From NCBI RefSeq assembly GCF_963662255.1, contig NC_085046.1, positions 130,741,332 to 130,805,331 on the forward strand: 64,000 nt of DNA, read 5' to 3'. Each line of letters opens with the position of its first letter. Within the stretch, counting starts at the first letter, position 1. The DNA comes from Cinclus cinclus. Taxonomy: Eukaryota; Chordata; Aves; Passeriformes; Cinclidae. Under the pieces are notes generated by a model that did not search any database, was not told the origin of the DNA, and saw only the letters and a program-made list of their open reading frames with translations. Shown here piece after piece: positions 44,801 through 56,800 of the stretch. The position numbers were made by a program, and so were the translations under genes.

Positions 44801-47800
44801 GCGCGGTGTTCAGCGTGGGCCCGGCCGGGGCAGGCTCCGGGGAGGCGCTGAGCGCCGTGCCCTGCTGGGACCTGCTGTCAGAGCCGGGTCCCTCGGCAGC
44901 AGGGACATCCCTCGGGGACAGGCGCCTGGTGCTGAGCTTCAGCGCCGGGAGCCGCGAGCTCTGGAGCCTCCCGGCCGTGGTGAGCGCAGAGCTGGCGAGG
45001 CAGAGCGTGGCAGTGCCCACGGACACCTGTGCTGAGAGTGGATTCTGTACCAGGTACTGTGCAATGGGCACTCGCCAGCAGTAAACTTGTTGCTGGGAAG
45101 CCTCAGCTAGTCAGAAACCGTAAGAGATTAATGCGACAGTCGAAGTAACACGTGCCCCCCATATGTTGTGTCAAGTCTTACTTTAATTTAAAAATGATCT
45201 TCTGATGGTTTCGATGCTTTTGTTGGAAATGGTTTAGTGATATGACCATGTACTAGTTGTACACTTTTTAGAATGTATGGCCTGCTGGTTTTTTTCTGTG
45301 CCTGCAAATAAGAGCATGAAAAGCTTATATTGGGGAATTAAGGTGTTTTTTAATTTGTGAAGAACAATTTAGGAGTTCAAGGGCAGTGTGTAATAATGCA
45401 ATAAAAAAATTTACGTTTTGCTTATGAAAGGTAGACATACATTTTTACAAGCATAATAAGAGGATAAAGAAGAAAAGACAAAAGGGTTGAAACTATTTTG
45501 AGATTACAGCAAAGAAAGATTTCAAGTTTTAAAGCTTGAACTGTGTAGTTGTGCCTTCTACTTACAAACTTATGGAAGCAGCTAGTTAAAACAGCAGTCC
45601 AGTGACCTGTCAGATGAGCAGCTTCATTTCTTGAACCTGATATCTGAATCTACTCAGGCTTATTCTGGTACGAGCAAGAAACAATCTGCTGAAATTAGAG
45701 AAGCTACATCAGTATATGTTACCAGAGATGTGATTTTTCTCTTGCCTGGAGTGCTTGATATTATTCCAACCCTCATACAGTTCCTCTGCAGAGTCCAAGA
45801 GGTGTCATTTTGGATACTAAAGATTCTCACACAGACCTCAGATTTTAAAAATTTTAGTGAAAACAGTAAAGGAAGGATTCTTTATCATTCTGCCACAGGC
45901 ATAGAGAATCTCATGTTCTTAATCAGATTTTAAGACTATTTTTTAAAAACACCATGATGTTAAGGGTTTTAGCAACAGCCAATACATGTGCAAAAGAGAA
46001 ATAAAAGAAGAATTTATGTTTATGCATGAAGATAATTTATGTAGTTAATGAGTAGAACTAAATTCATTTAATCTCATTTGGAAATTTGGATGTAGTGATG
46101 ATCCATAACATTAACATGTAAAAGAGCAATAGCATTGTGGATCATTCCAGGGGAGCAGTCAGTTAGATCTACATATTTGTTCAAATATCTTTCATGTGTA
46201 CCAGAGAAGTATACATTCAAATTCTTCTGGAAAATTTGAAATATTTATGTTGAAATTTTGGGCCTACAATCTCATGCTTTTAATTTAATATAAAACTCTG
46301 CTGGCTACGGCTCTCATCTTGTAGGCACACATGTTCAGTTTAACTCATGAGTACTCTCCATGAAGCAATTTCTTCTCTCATTTTTTTTAGGCTATTTCCA
46401 TGTGTTCTTCTGTTGAAGTGGAGAGGTGTACTTGCCTAAATGTAGATAAATATCTGTGGACTTGGAACTTGATCATGAAGAATCTTAAAGATGCTAGTTT
46501 TGAATGTTTTTAATTGTTCAGGATAATAATATCTAAAGATTTCATCCAAAACAGGCATAATCCAATATATCTGCTTCTGTTTTAGAGCTATAGCACTGAC
46601 TTACCAAGAGCATCTTGGTGTGACATACCTAACACTTACAGAAGATCCTAGTCCTCGTATCATTATCCACAATAGGTGCTCCATTCCATTGCTTGTAAAA
46701 GAGAATTTCAAAGGTGGGTACGATGCAATAATCAGAAACAGTGCACTGTTGTAGTGTAACTTATTTTACTCTATCTCCAGTCCAAAATTGAGTTCAATGT
46801 GTGTTTTGGTTATAGTAAGAACTTGGTGCTCTCATGAAGGTCTGTCTCAATGTGAGAGACTCTGGAAGCTACTGGAGCTAATTGTAAGGTCAGGAGTATG
46901 AACTTAGATATTGGTCTCTGGGCTTTTGGGTCTCCCTGGTTCCAGCTGTCAAGGTGACTCAGCTGTAGGAATTCCACAGGCTGTGGGAGTTTGTTGACAT
47001 CAATTCAATTTCATGAAATATTTATATTTCCTCAGATTTGCAAATGTTACACAAAATGTACTGTCAAAAGTCTGGTTACAGTAAGTTAATGTAATGATCA
47101 GCGGAACATTATTTCTGTAAAACTTTATGAAATGGAAAGAGAAAAGGAAAAAAACCAAACATATAATATTCTAACCAATAGAAAAGCAATGTTTTTATTT
47201 ACTAGGAATATTTCAGACAGAAACTTTTATTTGTGCAAGCATAGATTAGTTTTGATTTCATACAGGTTTTAGAAGGCTCTGATCTTTTATATTTTATAAA
47301 ATTTCAGATACACCAAAGTTTGAAGTTTACTGTAGAAAGATTCCAGCTGAATGTTCGGTTCATCATGAACTTTACCATCAAATCTCCAGCTATCCAGATT
47401 GCAAAACAAGAGATTTATTGCCCAGTATTCTCCTGAAAGTGGTGTCATCTGATGAAATAGTAAACGAATGGAGTGATTTTGTGGACATCAACAACCAAGG
47501 AACACAAGTAAATCATTATCAGCTACTTCCTAGTTCACATCACAAATGGTTGTCTTTCTGACCTACACAGTGCATTGTTCCTCTGCAATAAGTGTATCCT
47601 TTCTGTTGGTTAAAGGGGTTTTATTTAACTCCTGGGAACTCTCCTGCCTAATTAAGTCCCTTCCTGTGGAAGTTTTAGAACACAGACTATCTTCTTTATG
47701 GTCTCTTTTTAGAACTAGCTGGATTGAAAGTAGAGGCTTTATAACACTGATTTTTTTCACTTTTTAATCAACCTGGTGTTGCCTGGAAAAGTCAGTCTTG

Positions 47801-50800
47801 AAAATTTCTGGGCCCTGTAAGCAAAGAATGCAACAGGATCCAGGAAATTTGGTCACTTAATTATTACGGGATTTTTATCTTTATGTCTTGTAGGAATCAT
47901 CGCGTTCATTCTCCCTCTGTGTCTTTACAGAAGCTGCTCATGTCTTTCTAAAACAAAACAACCCATCCCTTTTCTTTCACTCTGTTATTTTTCTCTGGGT
48001 CTTGAGGTAAATGAAAGCTTCCTTGACTGGAGTACTTCTTGTTGATGGGAATTTTTTCCATCTTTGAAGTCATTAGTTTACATGGAATCAACATAAACTG
48101 CTTGGCTCTTTGAAAGAAATACTAGTTTCAGATGTTTTCCCTGGGCACAAATCACAAAATGCTCTTGATTATTGAGTGTTATGTTATATAGCAAGTAGTT
48201 CAGTTCCATTCAGCAAGCCAGTCAAGCAATGCATGGTTTCAAATTTCAGTCATTAATGTTATGCCAGACCAGGGTTCTTTATAAGTATCTGGCTCCTAGA
48301 AGGAATTAGATGCTAAGACAACATTTGGGGATCATTGTCTACTTGAACAGCTCTCCAAAAAAAAGTATAGCCTTCTATTATTGAAGTTTTGGGATGTACA
48401 TGTTGAAAATTTTCCCAGGATTTCTAAGTCTGGCATTCCCTTAGAAAACTATAAATATAAGTGAATAAGGAATATACTAATAACATCACATACAATTCAG
48501 TTCAGGTTGTGAAATAACTGGGATTTGAATATCTTGGGGAATTTGTATTTCTTCTATGTAGTCACAGATAGGTACTTCTTTTTCTGTTAGAAAGTAAATT
48601 TAAAACTACTTAAAACTAATATTGAAATATTTATTATCAGAATAATCTGAAATTGGAATTAAAAATTACAAATCTTCAAGATCAGTGGAGGTTTGTTTAG
48701 AATAATTGGAGTTTTGAAAATTCTGTAAATGTTCTTTTTTCTTCAATTCCATGTAGGATTGTGAATCTCTTCTAGACAAACAAAGGATTAAAACTGACAT
48801 GTCAAAATTAGGAATTTTCTTATATCTAACTTTCAGAAGAATAAGAAATTTGGTTAATGAAATTTAATTATCTGTACAATTATTTTTATTATGAATAGCC
48901 TAACAGGATCAGTTTAAGTGCTGATCCTACTAAACTTCCAATTGTTTTTGCTTCTGGTGACTTCTTAACAGCAATAAAGGTTCTTTGCTTTGCCTAAAGA
49001 CAAACAGCTGTTTATTTTACCTGTGCTAGCCCAATATCTTTGTTATTTCTCAAGTTTGCATTCCTTTATATTATAGCTTCTGTCATTGCAATCTAGTAAA
49101 TAATTGTGTTGATAGTAACCTTAAAAGAAAAGGGAAACCAGCTTCCTCTAAAAAGGACTGCTGTGAGTTTTCCGAACCTTTAAAAGATCTTAGTCTTTTC
49201 TGTTCTGGAGAAATACAAAACTTGCATGGAAATATTGCAGAATTCAGCTCCAAAAGCAGTACATCACTTCTATAAGTAGGATGTTCCTGAAGACAGCTTT
49301 CTAGAATGAAAGTTTGTACACTTGCAAGAAAGACACAAATCTGTTGTCAAATTCCTGTTTTTCCTGCCTTTTTAGATATTTTATGCTTTCCAATAGATTT
49401 TTGCCATTTCCTCATGGTGGCACCTTGCCTGTGACGGTGTTCTCACAAACCAGTTTAAATGGCTCAATGATGTGCTCAGTCTTGAGTTTTTAATTCAAGT
49501 TTTCATGGATCCACAATGTTACTTACTTTTCAGTCTTCATGTGTTTTACATCATGCTATCAGCCATTCATCAGCCCTCTGAGCTACAGCATAGCAACATA
49601 ATGTTAGTTTAGGGTTTGTTTTCTAGAGGAGAAAGTGGTATTTTTAGTGCTCCAGGAAAATGCCTTTCTTCTTAATCCAAAATCACAAATTAAAATTTCC
49701 TATTTATTATTTTCATATAAACAACCTCCCCAGCACATTTTGCTTTTTCCTGGAGAAGTTTCTTACTAAAATGTATTCAGTTATGAAATTGAATAATGAG
49801 CTAGAAATTTCATCTCCCTGTATAACTGAAATACTTGAAGTATCAGAACAGTTATTTTCTGAATTACTGAAATCTGACTTTTTTCCTGAATAGTATCCTG
49901 ATTTGAGCAAAGGATCTCAACCAGTAGACATTGATAGCATTAATTTAATTTATTACATTGAAAATAGTGATTTGAGTTACATTCCATTTGTTTTTTACCC
50001 TCTCCTCTAGATTGTGTTCTTAACTGGCTTTGGCTGTGTTTATGTGGACATCACCCATCACTGTGGAACAATAGTCATAAACTTGGCCCCAGAAGGAAGA
50101 GCAGGATCTGTTGGTATCAACCTCAACAGGTACATAAAGCACATAAAAGATGATTAAAAGCATTGCTGAGAGCTCAGTCAGCTTTCTAAGTGTTAACTCA
50201 CTTAGAAACTTTGGCTTAACTGTTTGCTGCATACTCTGTACCATATGTTTAGACCATATGGCTTTGTATATCACAGTGAAAAAGGACAGTCTAACATCAA
50301 AAGTTATGTCACTTTAGGGTAAACAGTAGATGACTGGTACAAAAAGAGGACCTGAGTTGTTCAGTTTTTTAAAAAAAATAAAAAGCATTTTCCATAATAA
50401 TTAATTTTGAGTGTGTTCATCAGTTTAAAATGTATTTAGCCAGGTCCTGCCATCTGTAATCTTACAAGCTCCCAAAGACTTAATATGCAAGAGCTGTACA
50501 AATAGCTTACAGTTAGTAATTAATCATGCTTGATTATAACACCCTTCTTTAGAAGATTTCCCCACTTCCATAATACACCACAGTCTGATCCTCAGCTTCA
50601 TTCAAGTGCAATTATAATACTACTTATTTCTAAGCTGCAGAATGCTTGGTCTCCAGCAATCTTGTTACAATTTGAGTGGAATTTGTTGTACTTTTTTTAT
50701 TTGCATTGTAATTAAGTGTTAATCCCCAACAAGTGGTCATCAGCAGTACCTAATAGTCCATTTGCCAGTTAAACTTGGGCAGTTTACATTGCAGGGGGGA

Positions 50801-53800
50801 GGCCCTCAATGCCATCAGTTTTAAAGATACTGCAGTGGCTTCAGTGGAGGGCACTCACTGCATGTGATATGAAATTATTATCTGCAATAGTAACCTTCAG
50901 TGAAACATCTGAGGTTGTACATGAATTGTCAAAAAATTGTATTTGTGGTGTGTTTTATCTGTCTCTGTAGCATTATGTAATAGGGAATTACTGTGTAGAT
51001 TGAGATGCTTCTGTCCAAACTGTCCTGTTGACTGATAAAAAAGACAACCCTGGTATAGATGGATACTGTCCCATTTATTAGAAGACTTCCTGAGTGGTAC
51101 TCACGGTGCTGATTAAGGTTGCCAAACCCCAGTAATGTTAGCATGATTTGCACAAGGAGTTTCCCACATATTACAGAGAATGTCTCTCTTGATAGCTCTT
51201 CAAGTAAGCAAGGTACCAGGTGAATGAAAAAGACAGAAAGTAATAAAACTTCTTTTCCCTCCTGTCTAGAAGTCAAGAGCAGACCCTGTCACTGAAAATG
51301 TTCATCAGTCAGTTAAGTCTTGCTGCATTTGATGATATTACAAACCACAAAGTGTCATCTGAGCTCCTGCGTCTCACAGTAGACAATATTTTCCTCCACA
51401 TGGCCCCAGCCACCAGCTCCCTGTCACAGGAGTTCCAGCAGGACTCTGTGGAAGGCCTCCCACAGTTTCATAGTCTCCAAGTGTATTGTGAAGACTTCCA
51501 ACTGGACAATCAGTTGTACAGCAAATCCAGTTTCCATTTTGCAGTCCTGCTGTGCCAAGAAGAGAAAAATGAAACCACGCAGTGGTCAAGAATGAGCAAT
51601 CTCATTGTTTGTAACAAAGATTTGGAAAGCTATAAGGAAAACTGCTTTATAAAACTCTATATTGCTTTTTCCGAGGAAGAGAATTTCATGTTTCACATGA
51701 ATGACCTCAGCTTTGAGCTCAAGCCAGCTAGGCTGTATGTGGAAGACACCTTTGTTTACTACATTAAGACTTTGTTTGATACATACCTTCCAGAAAACAA
51801 AACTTCTTGTAAATCCATGAATGCTTCAGATACTACCCTGAGAGTGCCTGAACAAGTGAGAGAGCATGCAAGAGCTTTAGTCAAGCCAGTTAAGCTAAGA
51901 AAATTAAAAATACAACCTGTTAATCTCCTTGTCAGTATTCATGCTTCTTTGAAACTGTATATAGCCTCAGATCACACCCCTCTCTCCTTCTCTGTGTTTG
52001 AGCGAGGACCCATCTTCACCACAGCCAGGCAACTTGTCCATGCCTTGGCCATGCATTACGCTGCTGGAGCACTTTTCAGAGCAGGTCAGTACTTTTCCTT
52101 AGCAAGCAACATTTTCACTGGGTACCAGGAATCTGTGACTGTTGTTCAAAATGAGTTGATAACCCTAGATGTTAGCCGTACAATTTTTGTTCTCCTTAGG
52201 CACTGTTTGATAATGATACTTTCAGACACCTTTCAGGTCCTGTCATACAACAGAAGGGAAATAAAATAGCTGAGCAGACACCAGTGAAGATTTGCAATGT
52301 TGTGCTAGATGTAAGCCAGCCACCTGAAAGCTTTAGCCACCTGAAACCCTGAATATCACATAAAAAGTGTTCTAGCTGGCTTAGGTTTGTCATTTTATAT
52401 TATAGCACTAGTCAGAATCAACCCACATTCCTTACATAAACACCCCAAAACAGTGTTTAATCAAATTATTCAGCATGCTGCTCTGCATTCAGAAGTAAAT
52501 TATATATTATAAATTATATATTATATTACAGCCTGAATGTTGTTTTGTTGTTAAAACTCGTTTTGGCTGCAGTTTAGGACTAAGAATCTGTCTTTCTTCA
52601 TACAGCCTTCAATCTAAACTGGCACACAGATGTTTGTTGTCTTTTGATCCAAGAAGTATGAAGTTTGCTGTTAGTAACTTTTTCCCACATAGGATCTATG
52701 GCAAGCAATTAGTCTTTTTAAGTTACCAGGTATATTTTGTTTTCCATAAATTCTAATGTAGAAATAATGAAAACTGGTCTCTGATGTGTCTTGGTGTAGC
52801 ACAGAATTTGTGCCTGAGACAGAAGGAAGCTCCTCCATGATGTTACACACAAGTAACATACTTCACACTGAAACGTGGGATTTATTTTCCAGCAATACTA
52901 ATGGTCAGATTTTCTGAGATCCTAATGCTTCCATTTGGACTGGAAGCATGACTGCAACCGGACTTCTGTGCACACTTTCCAAAACTACACATGTATTTAA
53001 TCTATTTATATTGCTGACCTTGTCTTTTACTGTGTGCATACCTGACTTGCACTACTGGTTGTGACAACAGTACACACAGTTGTGCACCAGAACAATGTAC
53101 CAGTTCACTATTTTCTTGCAATATTATGCTTACAAAATTTTTGCTACTTGTTTGGATTTGTTTTGTAGTTAAATCTGATAACACAGAAGGGCAGATCTAG
53201 TTGCTTGGTAATTAAGAGTGAAACTGTAGCCAGATATAGTCCACAGTGTAAATGCTTCTCCCCCGTCACTTGTTCTGGGATCAGTGATGTACCTGAAATC
53301 AAGCAGATTTAAGTATTGAGAACTGAAGTTTGCTTTGGTGGAACTTGTCTTCAGGAAAATACATGTGCATATACACTTAACTGCCACTAAAAGCACTAAA
53401 ACTAAAATTTATTGTTTGAAATGTGTCACCATGATTAAAATGGTGAATTATAGTGATTAATGCTTGCATTAGAAAAGAAAATGGTTTATATTGAAGACTT
53501 TGTGATGCTTGTCAAAACAGCTGACTGTGTCAACAAAGTAAAAAAGGAAGGAAAAAATCCGCAAAAAGCTTTATATGAACTGAAAACCCTGAGGTTTTTT
53601 CTCACCATTAGCACAGCTGGTCTCTTATGGAAGAGGACCTCGTGCTCCTGAATTTTAACTACATTAATCTGGAATATGGGTTGTTTGACCCCCTTCTGCT
53701 TACCACTGTCCCATGCATAAATCATTGGTAGTATCTGCAGAGACAGCCTTCCCATGTAGCCATACCTCATATTCATACACTCTTTTGCCCTTAACTGTGT

Positions 53801-56800
53801 GCAGGACCACTGCTGAGCTGTGGGAGGGGGCAGGATTTGCCCCAAAGCTTGATGAGGTGGGTGCATTAGGCTGTCCTATGGTTGCAGAGGAGTGGCAAGA
53901 ATCCATTAAAGCTATGAATGGGGCAGGAGAGTCTGTTCAAGTATGCTGATTAGCATTGCTTATCTCAAATCAGCCAAATTTGCAATGGAAATCACTTATT
54001 CTTCTCTAACTGAGTTGTCCTCTATATAAAAGTTAATATAATTCTATTCAAAATTGGTACCACATCTGACCCTACAGTTGCCTGTAAAGAAAATTCAGTG
54101 TCTCTCTGCTAATACAGTCATATTTATTTCATATCAGTGGATGTAATTCCTATGCAAAAGTGGCAAATGGTAACCTGACATGATACTGTATTTCTAAAAT
54201 GCCACACAGAGCTTGTGAACTGAGGGGTTATTCCTGGTACCTCATTATCCTATTCCTGACTTACTCCCACACCTTCCTCCTCGGATTGGGTGGTCCAATC
54301 TGGCAGTGAGGAGTTGTTGGGTTTGCTCTGAGCATTGGTTAAGGAGGGTCACCCATGCTGCAGGTTACACATTATTCCCATACACTCTCCAAGGGCGAGC
54401 ACGATCCAGCCAGAGCTTCCCAAACCTGACAGGCAGGGACAGATTACAACAAACCATCCCTGGCATACCAGGCAACCCCTCAGGTTTGTGTGTAACTGTT
54501 TTCATTCCTGGTTTTTATCTGCTCTACATTCCTGAAATGCTGACTGGCCCAGCAGTCCAGTGGAGTTGGAGTCCCCCAAGTCCCAGGCTGATGGTGCCTG
54601 CTGGGGATGTTGCAGGGCACCAAGGCACTAAGCTGCAGTGTCCTCTAGCAACTTTGCATCACACCACCACATAGGACAAGGAATGTCAAGCATATTTAGG
54701 GGAGAAAAAGGCTCTAAGGAATTACTGTTGTAATATTGATCAGAAAAAGCAGAAAAAACATTTCTCCCATCTGTACACACCTCCCCTACAGCTTTTCAGC
54801 ACTTCATACAGTGGCAAAGATAATTTATTAAAAATCCTACAGTGAAGGAATTGCAGGCCCAGTCTGGAGCTCTGGCTTCCCCTGGTTCTGGCAAGAAAGG
54901 ACTGACAGGGGATGCTCCTTTCCAGGACAGCAGGACCACAATGTGTGTTGCTGCTCTGTTCATTGCATTGCCAGTAGCAATTGGGTTTTGTTTTTGTAGT
55001 CCATCCCACCCTCTCTCTTATGTCCACTCTGGTTCCCACTTTTTATATTACAAGCACCAGTGTTCTCAACCTGCCAGAACTGAAATGTGGGACAGATTCA
55101 ACAAGAATCATAGATTTTCCAGGAGCTTAGAATGATAGTAGGAGATTAATTCAATTCATATGAGTAACATTTTCTCTTCTGTTCAGTTTCATGATTCAGC
55201 CTTCCACAGGAATGACTGGGAGGGGTTAAAAGAAAACAAGAAAAGCATCTGGACAGCAGGAGTTTTCAATGATGAGATGGGAATGAGGAGGGCAGAGTGC
55301 AGACCAAGGACCCTCATGGGAGAGCTGGAGGCATCCTTCAGTCTCCTGGCCCTGTCACACCTTGTGCTGCTCTGACAGTGCCAGCTGAAATTCGTGGTAC
55401 CAGGGCTCAAAGACCAAACAGTTCCTGTTTCACATTTATTGCCATTTCTGAATTGCTCTCTCTGGGCTGCCAAAAAAAAAAGAGTTATGCAGCACTGTTT
55501 CCCTAATAAATCTGCTGCTTACCAGCCTGAGAAAGACAAGACCTGCAAATAGCTTTCCAGCAACAGATTGCTGCGTGCTCAGCAATCCAGCAAGCTGCTG
55601 GCAACCCTGCATTTATATAGGAAACCAGATCTGCAGATACTTCTCCTGGGATATGCATAAGGAATACTCCCCTATGAGTAACCTAATCAGCATGTAGATG
55701 TCATTGCTGTTTACACAACTGTACTGAGCAGAAGACATTTGTCTGGCTTTCACTGCACTCTGAAAGAAAATGATCAGCTTAGAAGGGTTGGGGTGGATTT
55801 AAAATAACTTCTTAAGCACTTGTCAAAAATCTGCATACCTTTTCCTAACACTCCATCAAGCAATTGACCTGCACACTCCCGTAAAGCAGTACATTGTATC
55901 AGTGTAAACTCCCTGTCACAATTCTATCACGTAAGGATGTGAAATCACAACGCTGCCTTACAGTGTCTAAAAGCAACCCAACCATCTGAGCCTGCAGTCC
56001 CATTCCTCTGTAGCTGTGAGGCTCTCGCATCCACCTCCCTCACACACTTTTAGCAGAAATACGGGAAGCTCCTGGAAGGAAGTAATTCTAAAGCTATTTG
56101 TGATTTTGCCAAAAGGATTTCTTTGATTTACGAAGTATGAAAGATTGCCATTTCTGAATTCATAGTGGATGAGTTATTTCCTGTGTTTTGCTCAAAGGAA
56201 GTTCATAATGCAATGAATTCTAGTGTGAAAAAGATAATTAAGGAATAACCTTTTCACAACTGCTGCTTCTGCAGTTTTTGCAGCTGTAACATATGTCTTG
56301 TTTCTCCACACAGGCTGGGTTGTTGGATCGCTGGAAATTCTTGGAAGCCCAGCTAGTCTGGTGAGAAGCATAGGGAATGGCATAGCTGATTTCTTCAGAC
56401 TCCCCTATGAAGGGCTGACCAGAGGCCCAGGAGCATTTGTCAGTGGAGTTTCCAGAGGAACAACATCATTTGTAAAACACATTTCCAAAGGTAGAGCTTT
56501 TGCTTTATTACTTCAACTACTGCTTTGTTGTCATGCATTGTTAAAGTTTTCAGCAATAAAATCTGTTCATCCTTGAGTCTCCTGGCCCTGCCATGTCTTG
56601 GGCTGTTCTGACACTGCCATTTGAAATTCCTGGTACCAGGGCTCAAAAACCAAACGGTTCCTGTTTAACTAAGTGAAGAGGGTGACAAGATCACATGCAG
56701 TGTCTCATGTATTAAACAGATCACCACTTTACTGCAGTGCATGAGAATGTTTCAGAAACTTCAGAATTTTAAACCTCCCAGTGGGAAATAGATATTCACT

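Noticed and set aside
44736..45071. 111-codon open frame on the - strand
   Set aside because: Antisense to GC-rich exon 13; long open frames on both strands are expected in GC-rich sequence.
51298..52269. A single 323-codon gene
   Set aside because: It is the internal VPS13B exon 17 read through its donor at 52085; the ATG at 51298 is an internal Met, and the codons after 52084 do not match the family.
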